A DNA stretch of 64,000 bases from an uncultured Acidobacteriota bacterium. GTDB lineage: Bacteria > Acidobacteriota > UBA6911 > CAINFC01. The stretch covers positions 1-64,000 of the forward strand of contig CAINFC010000018.1 of assembly GCA_903847975.1 (NCBI GenBank), written 5' to 3'. Positions 17,643 through 26,244 of this stretch are shown here, in pieces. The translations under genes and the position numbers were made by a program. Under the pieces are notes generated by a model. That model searched no databases. It had not been told where the DNA came from and saw nothing but the letters and a program-made list of their open reading frames with translations. Each line of letters begins with the position of its first letter. The first letter of the stretch is position 1.

Positions 17643-18604
17643 TTCACATGAATCCCAAAATCGTCGGCCTGGGCACCACCTTCCTGCTGCTGCTGATTTT
17701 CGGGGCGGTGGTCGTAGCCCCGCGCTATACCAATCCGGAATCGGACCGGGTTTCCGACACCTACCGCCCGCGGACCGACCTGGAAGAAAAGGGCCGCGCG
17801 CTTTACATCAGCTACGGCTGCCAGTACTGCCATACGCAGTACATCCGCACCATCGACTGGGACCTGGGCGCGGATCGCATCGCCCAGGCCGGAGACTACG
17901 CCCGCGACACCTCGCCGCAGCTGGGCTCCAATCGGATCGGCCCGGACCTGTCGCAGGAGGGGGGCGAGCACACCGACGACTGGCACTTCGCCCACTTCCG
18001 CAATCCGCGCTGGACGCGGCCGGAATCGATCATGCCCTCTTTTTCCTACCTGGCGCCGGAGGAGAGGAAGGCGATGACCGCCTACGTGCAGAGCCTGGGC
18101 GGCCGGTCGGCCGACGGCCGCGTCGAGCGGCAGTGGCACTGGCGCCGCCAGGCGATCGCCGCCTACCAGGCGGGCGTTGACGAGAACATCCGGTGGCTGC
18201 ACAGCAAGGTTCCCGACGGCTGGCTGCGCGTTCCGAATCCGTATCCCATTACCGACGCCTCCTTCAAGCGCGGCGAAGTCATCTACCAGCGCCACTGCCT
18301 GGGCTGCCACGGGCCGGTCGGAGACGGGCAGGGGCCGGCGGTGGCCGAAATCTACCCGCCGCCTCTGAACTTCACCACGCTGAAGCGCCACGGAATCGCC
18401 GGGGGAGCCACCGGCGGCATGCTTTATTACCAGATCATGAACGGGATCACCGGGACGGCCATGCCCTACTTCAAGCGCGAGCTGGAAAGCGAAAAGATCT
18501 GGGATGTATCCAATTACGTAGCCAGGCAGTTTATCGGGATCGTCGATGCCAACCAGGAGCCCAAGGGGATCGACGCCGCGTTCGAACCGGTGGAAAAGAA
18601 ATAG
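17639..18604 (+). CDS. ccoO: cbb3 oxidase cytochrome subunit CcoO with an extra C-terminal cytochrome c domain
   Basis: A 321-residue protein: N-terminal membrane anchor (about 8-28), a CcoO-type heme site CQYCHTQYIR (Cys61-His65) with the likely Met ligand in SIMPSF (Met132), then a second cytochrome c domain with CLGCH (Cys220-His224) and GTAMPYF as probable Met ligand. Ordinary CcoO has one heme; the second domain looks like one of the cytochrome domains normally found in CcoP. Together with the headless CcoP-like protein at 18957 this suggests domain reshuffling. It starts in an ATGA overlap with ccoN. Confidence 0.85.
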   Translation: MIHMNPKIVGLGTTFLLLLIFGAVVVAPRYTNPESDRVSDTYRPRTDLEEKGRALYISYGCQYCHTQYIRTIDWDLGADRIAQAGDYARDTSPQLGSNRIGPDLSQEGGEHTDDWHFAHFRNPRWTRPESIMPSFSYLAPEERKAMTAYVQSLGGRSADGRVERQWHWRRQAIAAYQAGVDENIRWLHSKVPDGWLRVPNPYPITDASFKRGEVIYQRHCLGCHGPVGDGQGPAVAEIYPPPLNFTTLKRHGIAGGATGGMLYYQIMNGITGTAMPYFKRELESEKIWDVSNYVARQFIGIVDANQEPKGIDAAFEPVEKK

Positions 18605-18621
18605 CCGGGAAGGGAGGACGT

Positions 18622-18888
18622 ATGAACCAGTTCGTTCACCTGTGGCTGATCTTCCTCTCGACGGGTTCGGCCATGGCGGTATTTGCCGTCGTCTGGGCCA
18701 TACGCCGCCGGCAGTTCGACGACCAGGACCGCGCCCGATACCTGCCGCTGGTGGACCTGCCGGGGGATGCGGGCGGAGACCGGCCTCCGATCCGGCGGGG
18801 AGCCAGCCTGTATGCCCTGCTGGGGATTCTGGCCATGGGGCTGGTGGTGCTGGCGGTTACCCTGACCGTGGTGCTGCGCCACGGATGA
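18622..18888 (+). CDS. ccoS: CcoS-like cbb3 oxidase assembly protein
   Basis: An 88-residue protein with two predicted membrane segments (about 5-26 and 62-84). The segment AVVWAIRRRQFDDQDRARYL resembles the FxWAxxxxQFDDLD block of CcoS, a small protein needed for cofactor insertion in cbb3 oxidase. A second C-terminal helix makes it longer than typical CcoS. A GGGAGG site precedes the ATG, and it sits in the oxidase operon. It could instead be a small structural subunit. Confidence 0.65.
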   Translation: MNQFVHLWLIFLSTGSAMAVFAVVWAIRRRQFDDQDRARYLPLVDLPGDAGGDRPPIRRGASLYALLGILAMGLVVLAVTLTVVLRHG

Positions 18889-18956
18889 ATTCGCCGCACG
18901 GGAAGGAAAAGGGAAAGCGAAAGAGACCATGAATGTGATTTGGGAGGAGAGCGATC

Positions 18957-19235
18957 ATGCCGCCGTATGACTGGCTTCATTTTGAGAACTTTCTGCTGAT
19001 GATGGGACTGGGGCTGGCCCTGGCCGCCGCCATTCTTCTGGCCCGCGGCAGCGACCTCTTCTCCTTTTCCTTTCGCCGGCAGACCGAGCAGCAGCTGGAA
19101 GACACGCTGCACGAGTTCGGCGGAGAAGTAAAAGAGTACAACCGTCCGGTCCCCCTGCTGATCTGGCTGGTTTTTGTCGGCTACCTGGTCTGGGCGACCG
19201 GATATGTCATTTATTGCGGGTGGTACGGATTATGA
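18957..19235 (+). CDS. Stand-alone CcoP/FixP N-terminal membrane domain protein
   Basis: A 92-residue protein without any CxxCH motif. It has an N-terminal helix (about 11-30), then LHEFGGEVKEYNRPVPLLIW followed by a second helix (about 66-88). The order 'HEx-G-xxExxNPxP-x-x-W + helix' is that of the FixP_N domain that anchors CcoP in cbb3 oxidases. Here it is a separate small gene lacking the diheme part, while an extra cytochrome domain is attached to CcoO in the same operon. A GGAGGA site lies before the ATG. The last codons overlap the next gene (ATGA). Confidence 0.7.
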   Translation: MPPYDWLHFENFLLMMGLGLALAAAILLARGSDLFSFSFRRQTEQQLEDTLHEFGGEVKEYNRPVPLLIWLVFVGYLVWATGYVIYCGWYGL

Positions 19236-19483
19236 GTGAAAACCTTTCCTCTGCCTATCGCCAGGGCTGCCGGAGGGGCTGGCTGCTCACGGCGGTCGCG
19301 GCGCTCTTTATCGTCGCTTTCTTTCTGCTCACCTGGCGCATGAACACCCCGCCCCGGCCGAGGGGCTGGGACATGGGAGGGACCGCCTTCGTTCCGGCCT
19401 CCTCCGACTATGCCGTGAGTTCCGAGCCCATTGCGCCCGCAGCCACGACCACCACCACGACGATTCCCAAAGGGGGGAAATGA
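19232..19483 (+). CDS. Small single-helix membrane protein with Thr-rich tail, unknown
   Basis: An 83-residue protein: a short basic N-terminus, one hydrophobic helix (about 20-41) and a Pro/Thr-rich tail with a run of six Thr near residue 76, probably periplasmic. It overlaps the genes on both sides by four bases, so it is translated as part of the oxidase operon. I do not recognise a family. A small accessory oxidase subunit is an inference from position only. Confidence 0.65.
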   Translation: MSENLSSAYRQGCRRGWLLTAVAALFIVAFFLLTWRMNTPPRPRGWDMGGTAFVPASSDYAVSSEPIAPAATTTTTTIPKGGK

Positions 19484-20049
19484 ATATGCGCCTGCGGATT
19501 CTTTTTACGGCGGCGTGCCTGCTCGGCCTGGTCTCCGAAGGGTGCAGCCGCGGAGATTACCTCGGCCCGGTGGAGCGCACCATGCGCTCCCTGACCCGGG
19601 ACTGGGACATGTGGTTCACCCCCTCGGTGCGGCCTCACGAAGCCCCGCTGCTGCCGGCCCTTGCGGGAACCGTTCCCCTGGCCGGGAAGGTGACCTATGA
19701 AAAGGCTTTGGCGGAAATGGAGGCGATTCCCGCCGGGCAGCGGCCGGCGCGGGCCGCGCTGAGCTACCGCCGGTACTGTTATCACTGCCACGGACCGCAC
19801 GGGGACGGAAGGATCATCGTCGGGGAGAGCTTTGACGTCCCGCTTCCCGATCTGCGCCGCCCGGCCACACAGCAAAAGACCGATGCGGCTCTCTTCCAGC
19901 AGGTCATGCACGGGAGCGCCAACATGATCCCGCTGGCCGATACCGTACCGCCGGCCGAGGCGCTCCTGGCCCTGGCGCATGTCCGCAGCCTGGCCGGCGC
20001 CCCGAGCGAACCGTTCTATCCCCCGCGCCACGCGGAGCCGATTCGCTAG
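19480..20049 (+). CDS. actE: Monoheme cytochrome c, ActE-like
   Basis: A 189-residue protein with an N-terminal signal ending near SEGC (Cys22), a possible lipid anchor although the -3 residue is not the usual Leu. One heme site, CYHCH (Cys100-His104), followed by GPHGDG, and a likely Met ligand around SANMIPL. The preceding region (VERTMRSLTRDWDMWFTPSV) fits the monoheme ActE subunit of ACIII. It would be the exit cytochrome toward the oxidase. Its placement after the oxidase genes, apart from actB-A, is unusual. Confidence 0.75.
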   Translation: MNMRLRILFTAACLLGLVSEGCSRGDYLGPVERTMRSLTRDWDMWFTPSVRPHEAPLLPALAGTVPLAGKVTYEKALAEMEAIPAGQRPARAALSYRRYCYHCHGPHGDGRIIVGESFDVPLPDLRRPATQQKTDAALFQQVMHGSANMIPLADTVPPAEALLALAHVRSLAGAPSEPFYPPRHAEPIR

Positions 20050-20057
20050 CACCCCTG

Positions 20058-22442
20058 TTGAGCGCCGAACCTTCTCCTCCATCCTGCCGGCTTTGCGGTC
20101 TGCCCGTGCCGGCCAGCCGGCAGCGGGAGACGGTCTTCTGCTGCGCAGGGTGCGAGCGCGTTTACGAAGTCTTGCAGAGCCTCGATGAAGTGCAGGGCCG
20201 GGCCTACGTGGAGGCGGCCCGGAGGCTGGGGCTCATTCCCGGCGGGGAGGCCTCGGCGCCCGCTTCGCCGCAACTGCCCGAGGATCCCTCGGCCCTGCGC
20301 CAGGAAAAATATCGGATCGAGGGGCTGTTTTGTCCGTCCTGCGCCTGGGTTCTCGAGCAGGTGCTGCTCGCCCAGCCCGGCATACGGCAGGCCCGGGCCA
20401 ATTTCTTCAGCGGCAGCTGCCTGCTGGAGTACGATCTGCGGCGCAGCAGCGCCGAGCAGATCAACCGGATCCTCTCCCCTCTCGGATACCGCCTTCAGCC
20501 GTTGGAACAGCCGGGCCAGGAGGCGGAGCGCCGCCTTACCTTTGCCTTCATGGTATCGGGGGTGCTCTGCTGCAACCTGATGTCCATCAGTTTTCTGCGA
20601 TATGCCTACAACCTGGGGTGGATCAGCCAGCTGCCCGACTTTCTGGTCTGGCTGGAACTGGCCCTGACGGCTCCTATTCTTTATCTCGGCTGGCTGCCTA
20701 TGCTGCGACGGACATGGCAGGCCCTGAAGCGCGGGCGGGTCCTCATGGATGGGCTGGTCGGCCTGGCGGTCGGAGCCTCCTTTTTCCTTTCTCTGGCGGC
20801 CATGGGCAGCCGGCGCAGCGACATCTACTTCGAGACCTCCGCCGGGCTGGTAACTATATTTCTTTTCAGCCGGCTGGTGGAAGCGCGGCTCCGGCGCCAG
20901 GCCCTGGCCGGCCTGGCCACGCTGATGCACATGCCTGTGCAGCGGGTCCGGCAGGAAGCGGAAAAAGACCGCTTTCGATATCCTCCGGTTGGCGAGATCC
21001 GGCCGGGAGACCAGCTGGTGTTTGCTCCGGAGGAGCTGGTTCCCTTTGACGGGTGGGTCAGCGGGGACCGGGTTTTCGTCAGCGAAGCGGTGCTGAGCGG
21101 GGAGCCCCGACCGGTCCTCAAAGGCCAGGGGGACCGGATCCTGGCTGGCTCCACGGTACAGGAAGGAGAGTTGCTCCTTACCGTGGAGCGCCCCTATTCG
21201 GATACCCGTCTTTTTGCCATTTCCGAAACCATCCGCCAATCGCTGGAGGCCAATGAAAGCCGGCTGCGCTCGGCGGACCGGATTGCCCAGTGGTTTGCGC
21301 CTGCGGTCCTCCTGACGGCCGTTGCCACCTGGATTCTCCGGGCTTGGCCCCATGGCTGGCCAACGGCCTGGACGCCGGCCGCCTGGTTTCCGGCGGTGGC
21401 GGTGCTGGCCGTCGCCTGCCCCTGCGCCTTCAGCCTGGCCGGTATAACCGCAGTGTCTGCTTGTCTGGGAATGCTGCTCCGGCAAGGCATCCTGGTCAAG
21501 GATCCCGCCCAACTGGAGCGGCTCAGTGGAATCGATGCGCTGCTCTTCGACAAGACCGGCACCATCAGCCAGGGCCGGCTCGCCCTGGAGCAGATTGCCT
21601 GGCGGGGCGGGCCGCAGCCGGAGCTGCTCGGATGGGTAGCGGCGGCGGAGCAGGGTTCGATGCACCCGGTGGCACAAACGGTTCTCCGCCAAGCCCGGGA
21701 AGAGGGCTGGACCATTCCCGGCGGGCTGCAGGGCAGCGCGGACATTCGCCGCCAGGGCCGCCGGGTCGCTGGTCCTGCAGGGGAAGAGTTTCTGGTGGGG
21801 ACTGCCGATCTGTTTTCCTCCGTCTTCGATTCCCCGGCGGTCGCTCCGCGCCACACCCTGGTCTGGTTCGGCTTCGCGGAGCGGGCCGAGGGCTGTTTGC
21901 TGCTGAGCGACCCGCTGCGTCCCCAGGCTGCGGAGACCGTTCACACCTTGACTCGGCAGGGGTACGGCTGCGGGCTGATCTCCGGAGACCGCCAGGAAGT
22001 CTGCGACTGGATCGGCAGGCAGGTAGGCTTTTCGACTGCGCGGGGCCGCGCCTCGCTGGAGGAGAAAGTCGATGCCGTCCGGCAGCAGGAAGCCTTGGGC
22101 CGCAAAACGGCATTCATCGGCGACGGGACCAACGACGCCCTGGCCATGGACCGCGCCACTGCTTCTGTCGCCCTGTCGCACGGCTCCGACGAAGCTCTGT
22201 CCGCTGCAGGTTTCATTCTGCTTTCCGGGCGGCTCTCCGAACTCCCCTTCCTTTTTCAAACCGGCCGCAAGCTTGCCCGGGTGATCCGCCACAACTACCT
22301 CTGGGCCTTCAGCTTCAATACTCTATTTATTCCTCTGGCCGCCCTCGGCTACCTGACCCCTCTGTGGGCCATGCTGCTCATGCTGGCCAGCTCCACAGCA
22401 GTACTGCTCAACTCCCTGCGCATGCGCCGCCCTGCCCGCTAA
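20058..22442 (+). CDS. ccoI: Copper-transporting P-type ATPase, CcoI/FixI type
   Basis: A 794-residue P1B ATPase starting at TTG 20058, 8 bases after actE. It has an N-terminal Cys-rich domain (CRLCG and FCCAGC), a heavy-metal domain (GLFCPSC), eight expected helices with the ion-site CPC motif (ACPCAF), the phosphorylation motif DKTGT, and the GDGTNDALAM hinge. CcoI pumps copper toward the periplasmic side for CuB assembly in cbb3 oxidase. It ends the respiratory operon, just before the repeat cluster. Its N-terminal CCxGC domain separates it from general CopA pumps. Confidence 0.9.
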   Translation: MSAEPSPPSCRLCGLPVPASRQRETVFCCAGCERVYEVLQSLDEVQGRAYVEAARRLGLIPGGEASAPASPQLPEDPSALRQEKYRIEGLFCPSCAWVLEQVLLAQPGIRQARANFFSGSCLLEYDLRRSSAEQINRILSPLGYRLQPLEQPGQEAERRLTFAFMVSGVLCCNLMSISFLRYAYNLGWISQLPDFLVWLELALTAPILYLGWLPMLRRTWQALKRGRVLMDGLVGLAVGASFFLSLAAMGSRRSDIYFETSAGLVTIFLFSRLVEARLRRQALAGLATLMHMPVQRVRQEAEKDRFRYPPVGEIRPGDQLVFAPEELVPFDGWVSGDRVFVSEAVLSGEPRPVLKGQGDRILAGSTVQEGELLLTVERPYSDTRLFAISETIRQSLEANESRLRSADRIAQWFAPAVLLTAVATWILRAWPHGWPTAWTPAAWFPAVAVLAVACPCAFSLAGITAVSACLGMLLRQGILVKDPAQLERLSGIDALLFDKTGTISQGRLALEQIAWRGGPQPELLGWVAAAEQGSMHPVAQTVLRQAREEGWTIPGGLQGSADIRRQGRRVAGPAGEEFLVGTADLFSSVFDSPAVAPRHTLVWFGFAERAEGCLLLSDPLRPQAAETVHTLTRQGYGCGLISGDRQEVCDWIGRQVGFSTARGRASLEEKVDAVRQQEALGRKTAFIGDGTNDALAMDRATASVALSHGSDEALSAAGFILLSGRLSELPFLFQTGRKLARVIRHNYLWAFSFNTLFIPLAALGYLTPLWAMLLMLASSTAVLLNSLRMRRPAR

Positions 22443-22745
22443 AGCCAAGCCCTGGGGCCCCGAAAAAGGGTCCCGTAAAAGGGGTCCCGGTCCCGTAAGG
22501 GTCCCGAAAAAGGACACCCATGAAAGGGGTCCCGAAAAAGTATTTGGGGGGAGGCCCCATTTATTGGAGGTCCCGAAAAAGGACACCCATTATTGGGGGG
22601 GAGGCCCCAAAAGGCCCCAACGCATAAGAACACCCATTTATTGGACACCCATTTATTGGACACCCATTAATTGGAGGCTCAGGCGCCAGAACAATGGGTG
22701 TCCAGTATTTCCCTCCAGTATTTCCTCCCAATTTAGGGTGTCCAG
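22443..22745. repeat. GGACACCCA inverted-repeat cluster 1, upstream of the REP transposase
   Basis: Four exact left arms GGACACCCA (22512, 22581, 22643, 22658) and a partial one (22630); one right arm TGGGTGTCC (22695) and a weaker one at 22736. They are embedded in imperfect tandem units containing GGTCCCGAAAAAGG and GGGGAGGCCCC (22505-22615). No gene is seen. The 80 bases before the transposase hold its GGAGG site but no convincing promoter. Confidence 0.9.
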
Positions 22746-22826
22746 ATTTTCCCAGCAGAATTTTTCTTCGTAGAATGACCAAGGGAAACGTTATGTCCAT
22801 GGAAGGAATCTAAATGGAGGTTTCCC

Positions 22827-23945
22827 ATGACCATCGCCCGTAAAGATATCGTTGCAAGCGGAGTGGAACGAGCTTATCACTGCACTGTACGTTGCGTTCG
22901 CCAGTCATACCTTTGCGGTCGGGATGCCCAGACCGGTTGCAACTACGAGCATCGTAGGAATTGGATCAAAGATCGTTTGAGGTCCCTAAGCGGACTCTTT
23001 GCTGTGGACATTATTGGTTACGCAGTCATGAATACGCACATTCATGTCATTTCCCGTATCCTGCCCTCAAAATCAGAGGCCTGGACAGAAGAAGAGGTTG
23101 CCCACCGCTGGCTGACGTTATATCCACCACGAGCACGGGAAGGAGAATTGCCGAAACAGGCTCATGAGAGAAAGTTAGCCAACCTACTGGTTGACCCGGA
23201 GCGGGTGGCACTGCTTCGCAGCCGTCTTGCCAGCTTGAGCTGGTTCATGCGCTGCCTAAATGAGCACATTGCCCGTAAAGCCAACCGAGAGGATCGGTGC
23301 AAGGGACGATTCTGGGAAGGCCGATTCAAGTGCCAGGGCTTACTGGATGAAGCAGCGATTCTGGCCTGCCTGACCTATGTAGACCTCAATCCAATCCGTG
23401 CCGGCATGGCAACAACGCCAGAGGAAAGTGATTACACTTCAGCGCAGGATCGGATAGTGGCCAGGCTGGCTGGAATGAAAATGACCAGGATTGGCTCTGA
23501 AAAAGCTCTCCCAATGGTCAATTCTGAGGGAGCGATATCAAAAGATGGAAGCTGCAAGGAATCCTCACCGGAAAATACTCTGGTAGCCCAAGTGCAAGCA
23601 GAACAACAAGCGGATGTCTGGCTGTGCCCAATCAGCGACCAATCGGACAGGGTGGGGGTATTTCGAGCACTGACACTTTCAGAATACCTTGATCTGCTTG
23701 ATGCCACCGGACGAATCGTCCGGTCGGACAAGCGGGGAGTGATTCCCTCGGAACTGGCGCCGATCCTGGCCAGACTGGATGTTAACACGGTGCGCTGGGC
23801 AGAAACGATTCACCAATACAAACGCCTGTTCCGGCGGATGGTTGGTCGGGCGGCAGCCGTAGCTGAGGCGGCACGGACTGCCGGACGAAGGTGGTTCCAA
23901 GGGACCCGGGCCTGTAACTCTGTATTCAGACCAGTAGCCTGTTGA
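22827..23945 (+). CDS. REP-associated Y1 transposase (IS200-like HUH family)
   Basis: A 372-residue protein. The N-terminal domain is a Y1 HUH nuclease: the HIH pair (His71, His73, in MNTHIHVIS) binds the metal, and Tyr184 in TYVDLNPIRAG is the likely DNA-attacking tyrosine. RFWEGRF before it is also typical of this transposase group. A further domain of about 170 residues has no motif I can name. Such single-strand transposases recognise and cut hairpin repeats, and the adjacent GGACACCCA/TGGGTGTCC clusters are the obvious substrate candidates. A GGAGG site lies 6 bases before the ATG. The base composition is less GC-rich than the respiratory operon upstream. Confidence 0.88.
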   Translation: MTIARKDIVASGVERAYHCTVRCVRQSYLCGRDAQTGCNYEHRRNWIKDRLRSLSGLFAVDIIGYAVMNTHIHVISRILPSKSEAWTEEEVAHRWLTLYPPRAREGELPKQAHERKLANLLVDPERVALLRSRLASLSWFMRCLNEHIARKANREDRCKGRFWEGRFKCQGLLDEAAILACLTYVDLNPIRAGMATTPEESDYTSAQDRIVARLAGMKMTRIGSEKALPMVNSEGAISKDGSCKESSPENTLVAQVQAEQQADVWLCPISDQSDRVGVFRALTLSEYLDLLDATGRIVRSDKRGVIPSELAPILARLDVNTVRWAETIHQYKRLFRRMVGRAAAVAEAARTAGRRWFQGTRACNSVFRPVAC

Positions 23946-24237
23946 GTCTCTGCATAAGCAAGAGCGTATCTCTGTTTTTTCCAAGCGGCCAGTTTCATTT
24001 AGCCCTTCATCAACCGGCTGTACGTCCGTCCCTAAAATTGAGTTCCTGCAAACCCATCACTTCCAATTAGGATTGACCTCTCCCGCTCACGGAAATCGGT
24101 TTCCTTCTCAGAAATGGCCGATTGGCATCACCCGACGGGCGTCTCCTGTGAGTCCTCATTTTTCGTTACCACTACTCGCTCGAGGGTCTGTCGCAGAACG
24201 AGCAATGGTTTTAATTCACTGCTAATTGTTAAAAAAA
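23946..24237. other. Noncoding stretch after the transposase
   Basis: No gene, promoter or repeat arm could be supported in this stretch. Short open frames here have no ribosome site or family resemblance. Confidence 0.5.
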
Positions 24238-24312
24238 TTGGGTGTCCTTTTCCTCGGGTGTCCTTTTCCTCTTTTCCTCTTCCTTTCCTCTTCCTTTTCC
24301 TCCTATCCTTTT
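24238..24312. repeat. Inverted-repeat cluster 2: right arms only, with pyrimidine tandem tail
   Basis: TTGGGTGTCC (24238-24247) and GGGTGTCC (24256-24263) are each followed by TTTTCCTC, which is then reiterated with slippage to about 24312. No left arm is present, unlike cluster 1 on the other side of the transposase gene. Confidence 0.85.
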
Positions 24313-24327
24313 CTACTCCGGGATAAA

Positions 24328-26232
24328 ATGGAAACCATGAACAGACCCATTCGATGGATTGTTTTTGTGGCTTTTTCAGCCATTTTCAACATGGCCATGA
24401 CGCCAGCCGGAAATCGCCCGCCCGCTGCCCGTACCAACATCCTTTGGATCACCTGCGAGGATACCAGTCCGCACTTCCGCTTCTATGGCGACTCTTACAG
24501 CACCACACCCAACCTGGATCGCTTCGCCCGGCAGGCTGTGCGATACAACAACGCCTTTGCCTATACCGGCGTTTGCGCCCCCAGCCGGTCGTGCCTGATT
24601 ACGGGAGTCAACCCGGTACGTCTCGGCAGCCACCATATGCGCTCGAATACCCGGCTGCCCGAAAACGTGAAATGCTTTCCGCAATATCTTCGCGAAGCCG
24701 GTTACTATTGCTCGAACAACAGCAAGACGGACTACAACTTCAAAGCCCCGAACGACCCGTGGGATGAATCCAGTCCGCAGGCGCACTGGCGGAACCGCCG
24801 GCCGGGTCAGCCGTTTTTCAGCGTGTTCAACATCAACGTCAGCCACCAGAGCTTTCTCTTCGGCAGCGATGAGGAGCACCGCCTCCGGACCAAACGCGTC
24901 CCGGACGCTCTGCGTCATGATCCCGCACACGCGCCGACTCCGCCGTTTCATCCGGCCACACCGGAATTCCGCAACGATTGGGCCCGGCATTACGACAATC
25001 TGACCGCCATGGATATTGAATTCTCCGACCGGCTAACGGAACTGGAGGAGGACGGGCTGTCAGAAGACACGATCGTATTTTTCTTTGCCGACAACGGCAC
25101 CGGAATGCCCGGTATCAAATGGTATGTTTGGGACTGGAGCATTCACGTACCCATGCTGGTGCGCTTTCCCGAAAAGTGGCGGCACTTTGCGAGCGCGGCA
25201 CCGGGCGCATCCGTGGACCGTCTGGTTGCTTTTGTGGATTTTGCACCTACCATCCTCCACCTCTGCGGGGTCAAGCCTCCGGCGCATATGGAAGGAATCC
25301 CCTTTCTCGGAGAGAATACCGGTCCGCCTCCCAGGTATGTCTATGGGGGTCGGGACCGGATCGGGTCGAGCTACGACATCAGCCGCTATGTGCGGAGTGA
25401 GCGCTACCAGTACATCCGCAACTTCCTTCCTCAGCTGCCCTGGGGACAATTTATCGACTATGGTCAGAATATCGCCAGCATGCGAGCCTGGCAAAAGCTG
25501 CAGGAACAGGGCCGGCTGCAAGGCTTGCCTGCCCGCTTCTATCAGGTTCCCAAGCCGGTCGAAGAACTCTACGACCAGAAAAACGATCCCTTTCAGACCC
25601 GCAACCTGGCCGGCCACTCCGGGCATCAAAAGGAGCTCCTCCGGCTCCGAGCGGAATGCACCGCCTGGATGAAGCGAAATGGCGACCTGGGCCTGTTGAA
25701 CGAATATCAGCTCTGGCAGCGAGCCCGAAACAGCACCCCATACGAAATTGCCAAGAATCCGCAAGCCAATCCTCTCGAGGAACTCCTGGATGCCGCCTGG
25801 ATCGCCAGCCGGATGGAGGCTGCGCAAATTCCCAAGCTGGTACAACTCCTTCGTCATCCTGACCCCGGATTGCGCTGGTGGGGGACAACCGGCCTGGCGG
25901 CACTGGGCACTCGGGCGATGCCCGCCCTGACCGAGGCTCGCGAGGCATCCCGGGATGAATCACCTGACGTTCGTATCGGCGCCGCAGAAGTGCTGGCCAA
26001 CCTGGGGCAAGACAACGAAGCACTTACAGTTTTACGCGCAGAGCTGAAGCAGCACAACGAATTTGTGCGCCTGGCGGCGCTCCATGCGCTGCACCGCATG
26101 GGGCGCCGCGCCCTGCCGGCATTGGACGACATCCGTGCCGCCGGCTACCCCGTCGAGAGAACCCGGGAGAGCCACGGTGCCGACTCGGTCCAACGCATGG
26201 TAGCTTATCTGCCGGGCCTGCTGGCAAAGTAG
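24328..26232 (+). CDS. Secreted sulfatase (S1 family) with C-terminal HEAT-like repeats
   Basis: The ATG at 24328 (634 residues) is chosen because the upstream frame runs through the repeat tail. Residues 6-24 form a signal peptide. The sulfatase core carries CAPSR (Cys83-Arg87), the site converted to formylglycine, plus the metal-site pair Glu44-Asp45 (TCEDTSP) and ADNGTGMP further on. The domain ends near residue 480; residues about 485-630 read as HEAT-like helical repeats. It hydrolyses sulfate esters or N-sulfate from glycans outside the cytoplasm; the overall form resembles heparan N-sulfatase-like bacterial enzymes. It is followed 12 bases later by a dehydrogenase gene in the same direction. 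Confidence 0.87.
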   Translation: METMNRPIRWIVFVAFSAIFNMAMTPAGNRPPAARTNILWITCEDTSPHFRFYGDSYSTTPNLDRFARQAVRYNNAFAYTGVCAPSRSCLITGVNPVRLGSHHMRSNTRLPENVKCFPQYLREAGYYCSNNSKTDYNFKAPNDPWDESSPQAHWRNRRPGQPFFSVFNINVSHQSFLFGSDEEHRLRTKRVPDALRHDPAHAPTPPFHPATPEFRNDWARHYDNLTAMDIEFSDRLTELEEDGLSEDTIVFFFADNGTGMPGIKWYVWDWSIHVPMLVRFPEKWRHFASAAPGASVDRLVAFVDFAPTILHLCGVKPPAHMEGIPFLGENTGPPPRYVYGGRDRIGSSYDISRYVRSERYQYIRNFLPQLPWGQFIDYGQNIASMRAWQKLQEQGRLQGLPARFYQVPKPVEELYDQKNDPFQTRNLAGHSGHQKELLRLRAECTAWMKRNGDLGLLNEYQLWQRARNSTPYEIAKNPQANPLEELLDAAWIASRMEAAQIPKLVQLLRHPDPGLRWWGTTGLAALGTRAMPALTEAREASRDESPDVRIGAAEVLANLGQDNEALTVLRAELKQHNEFVRLAALHALHRMGRRALPALDDIRAAGYPVERTRESHGADSVQRMVAYLPGLLAK

Positions 26233-26244
26233 GAAAGGAAAAAC

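Noticed and set aside
22439-22800. Small open frames rich in GVLF, GTPT or GCPIN phrases in repeat cluster 1
   Set aside because: They are translations of the GGACACCCA arms and their flanks, without ribosome sites.
24226-24327. Upstream extension of the sulfatase gene
   Set aside because: The extra residues come from the pyrimidine tandem tail; the signal peptide begins properly at 24328.
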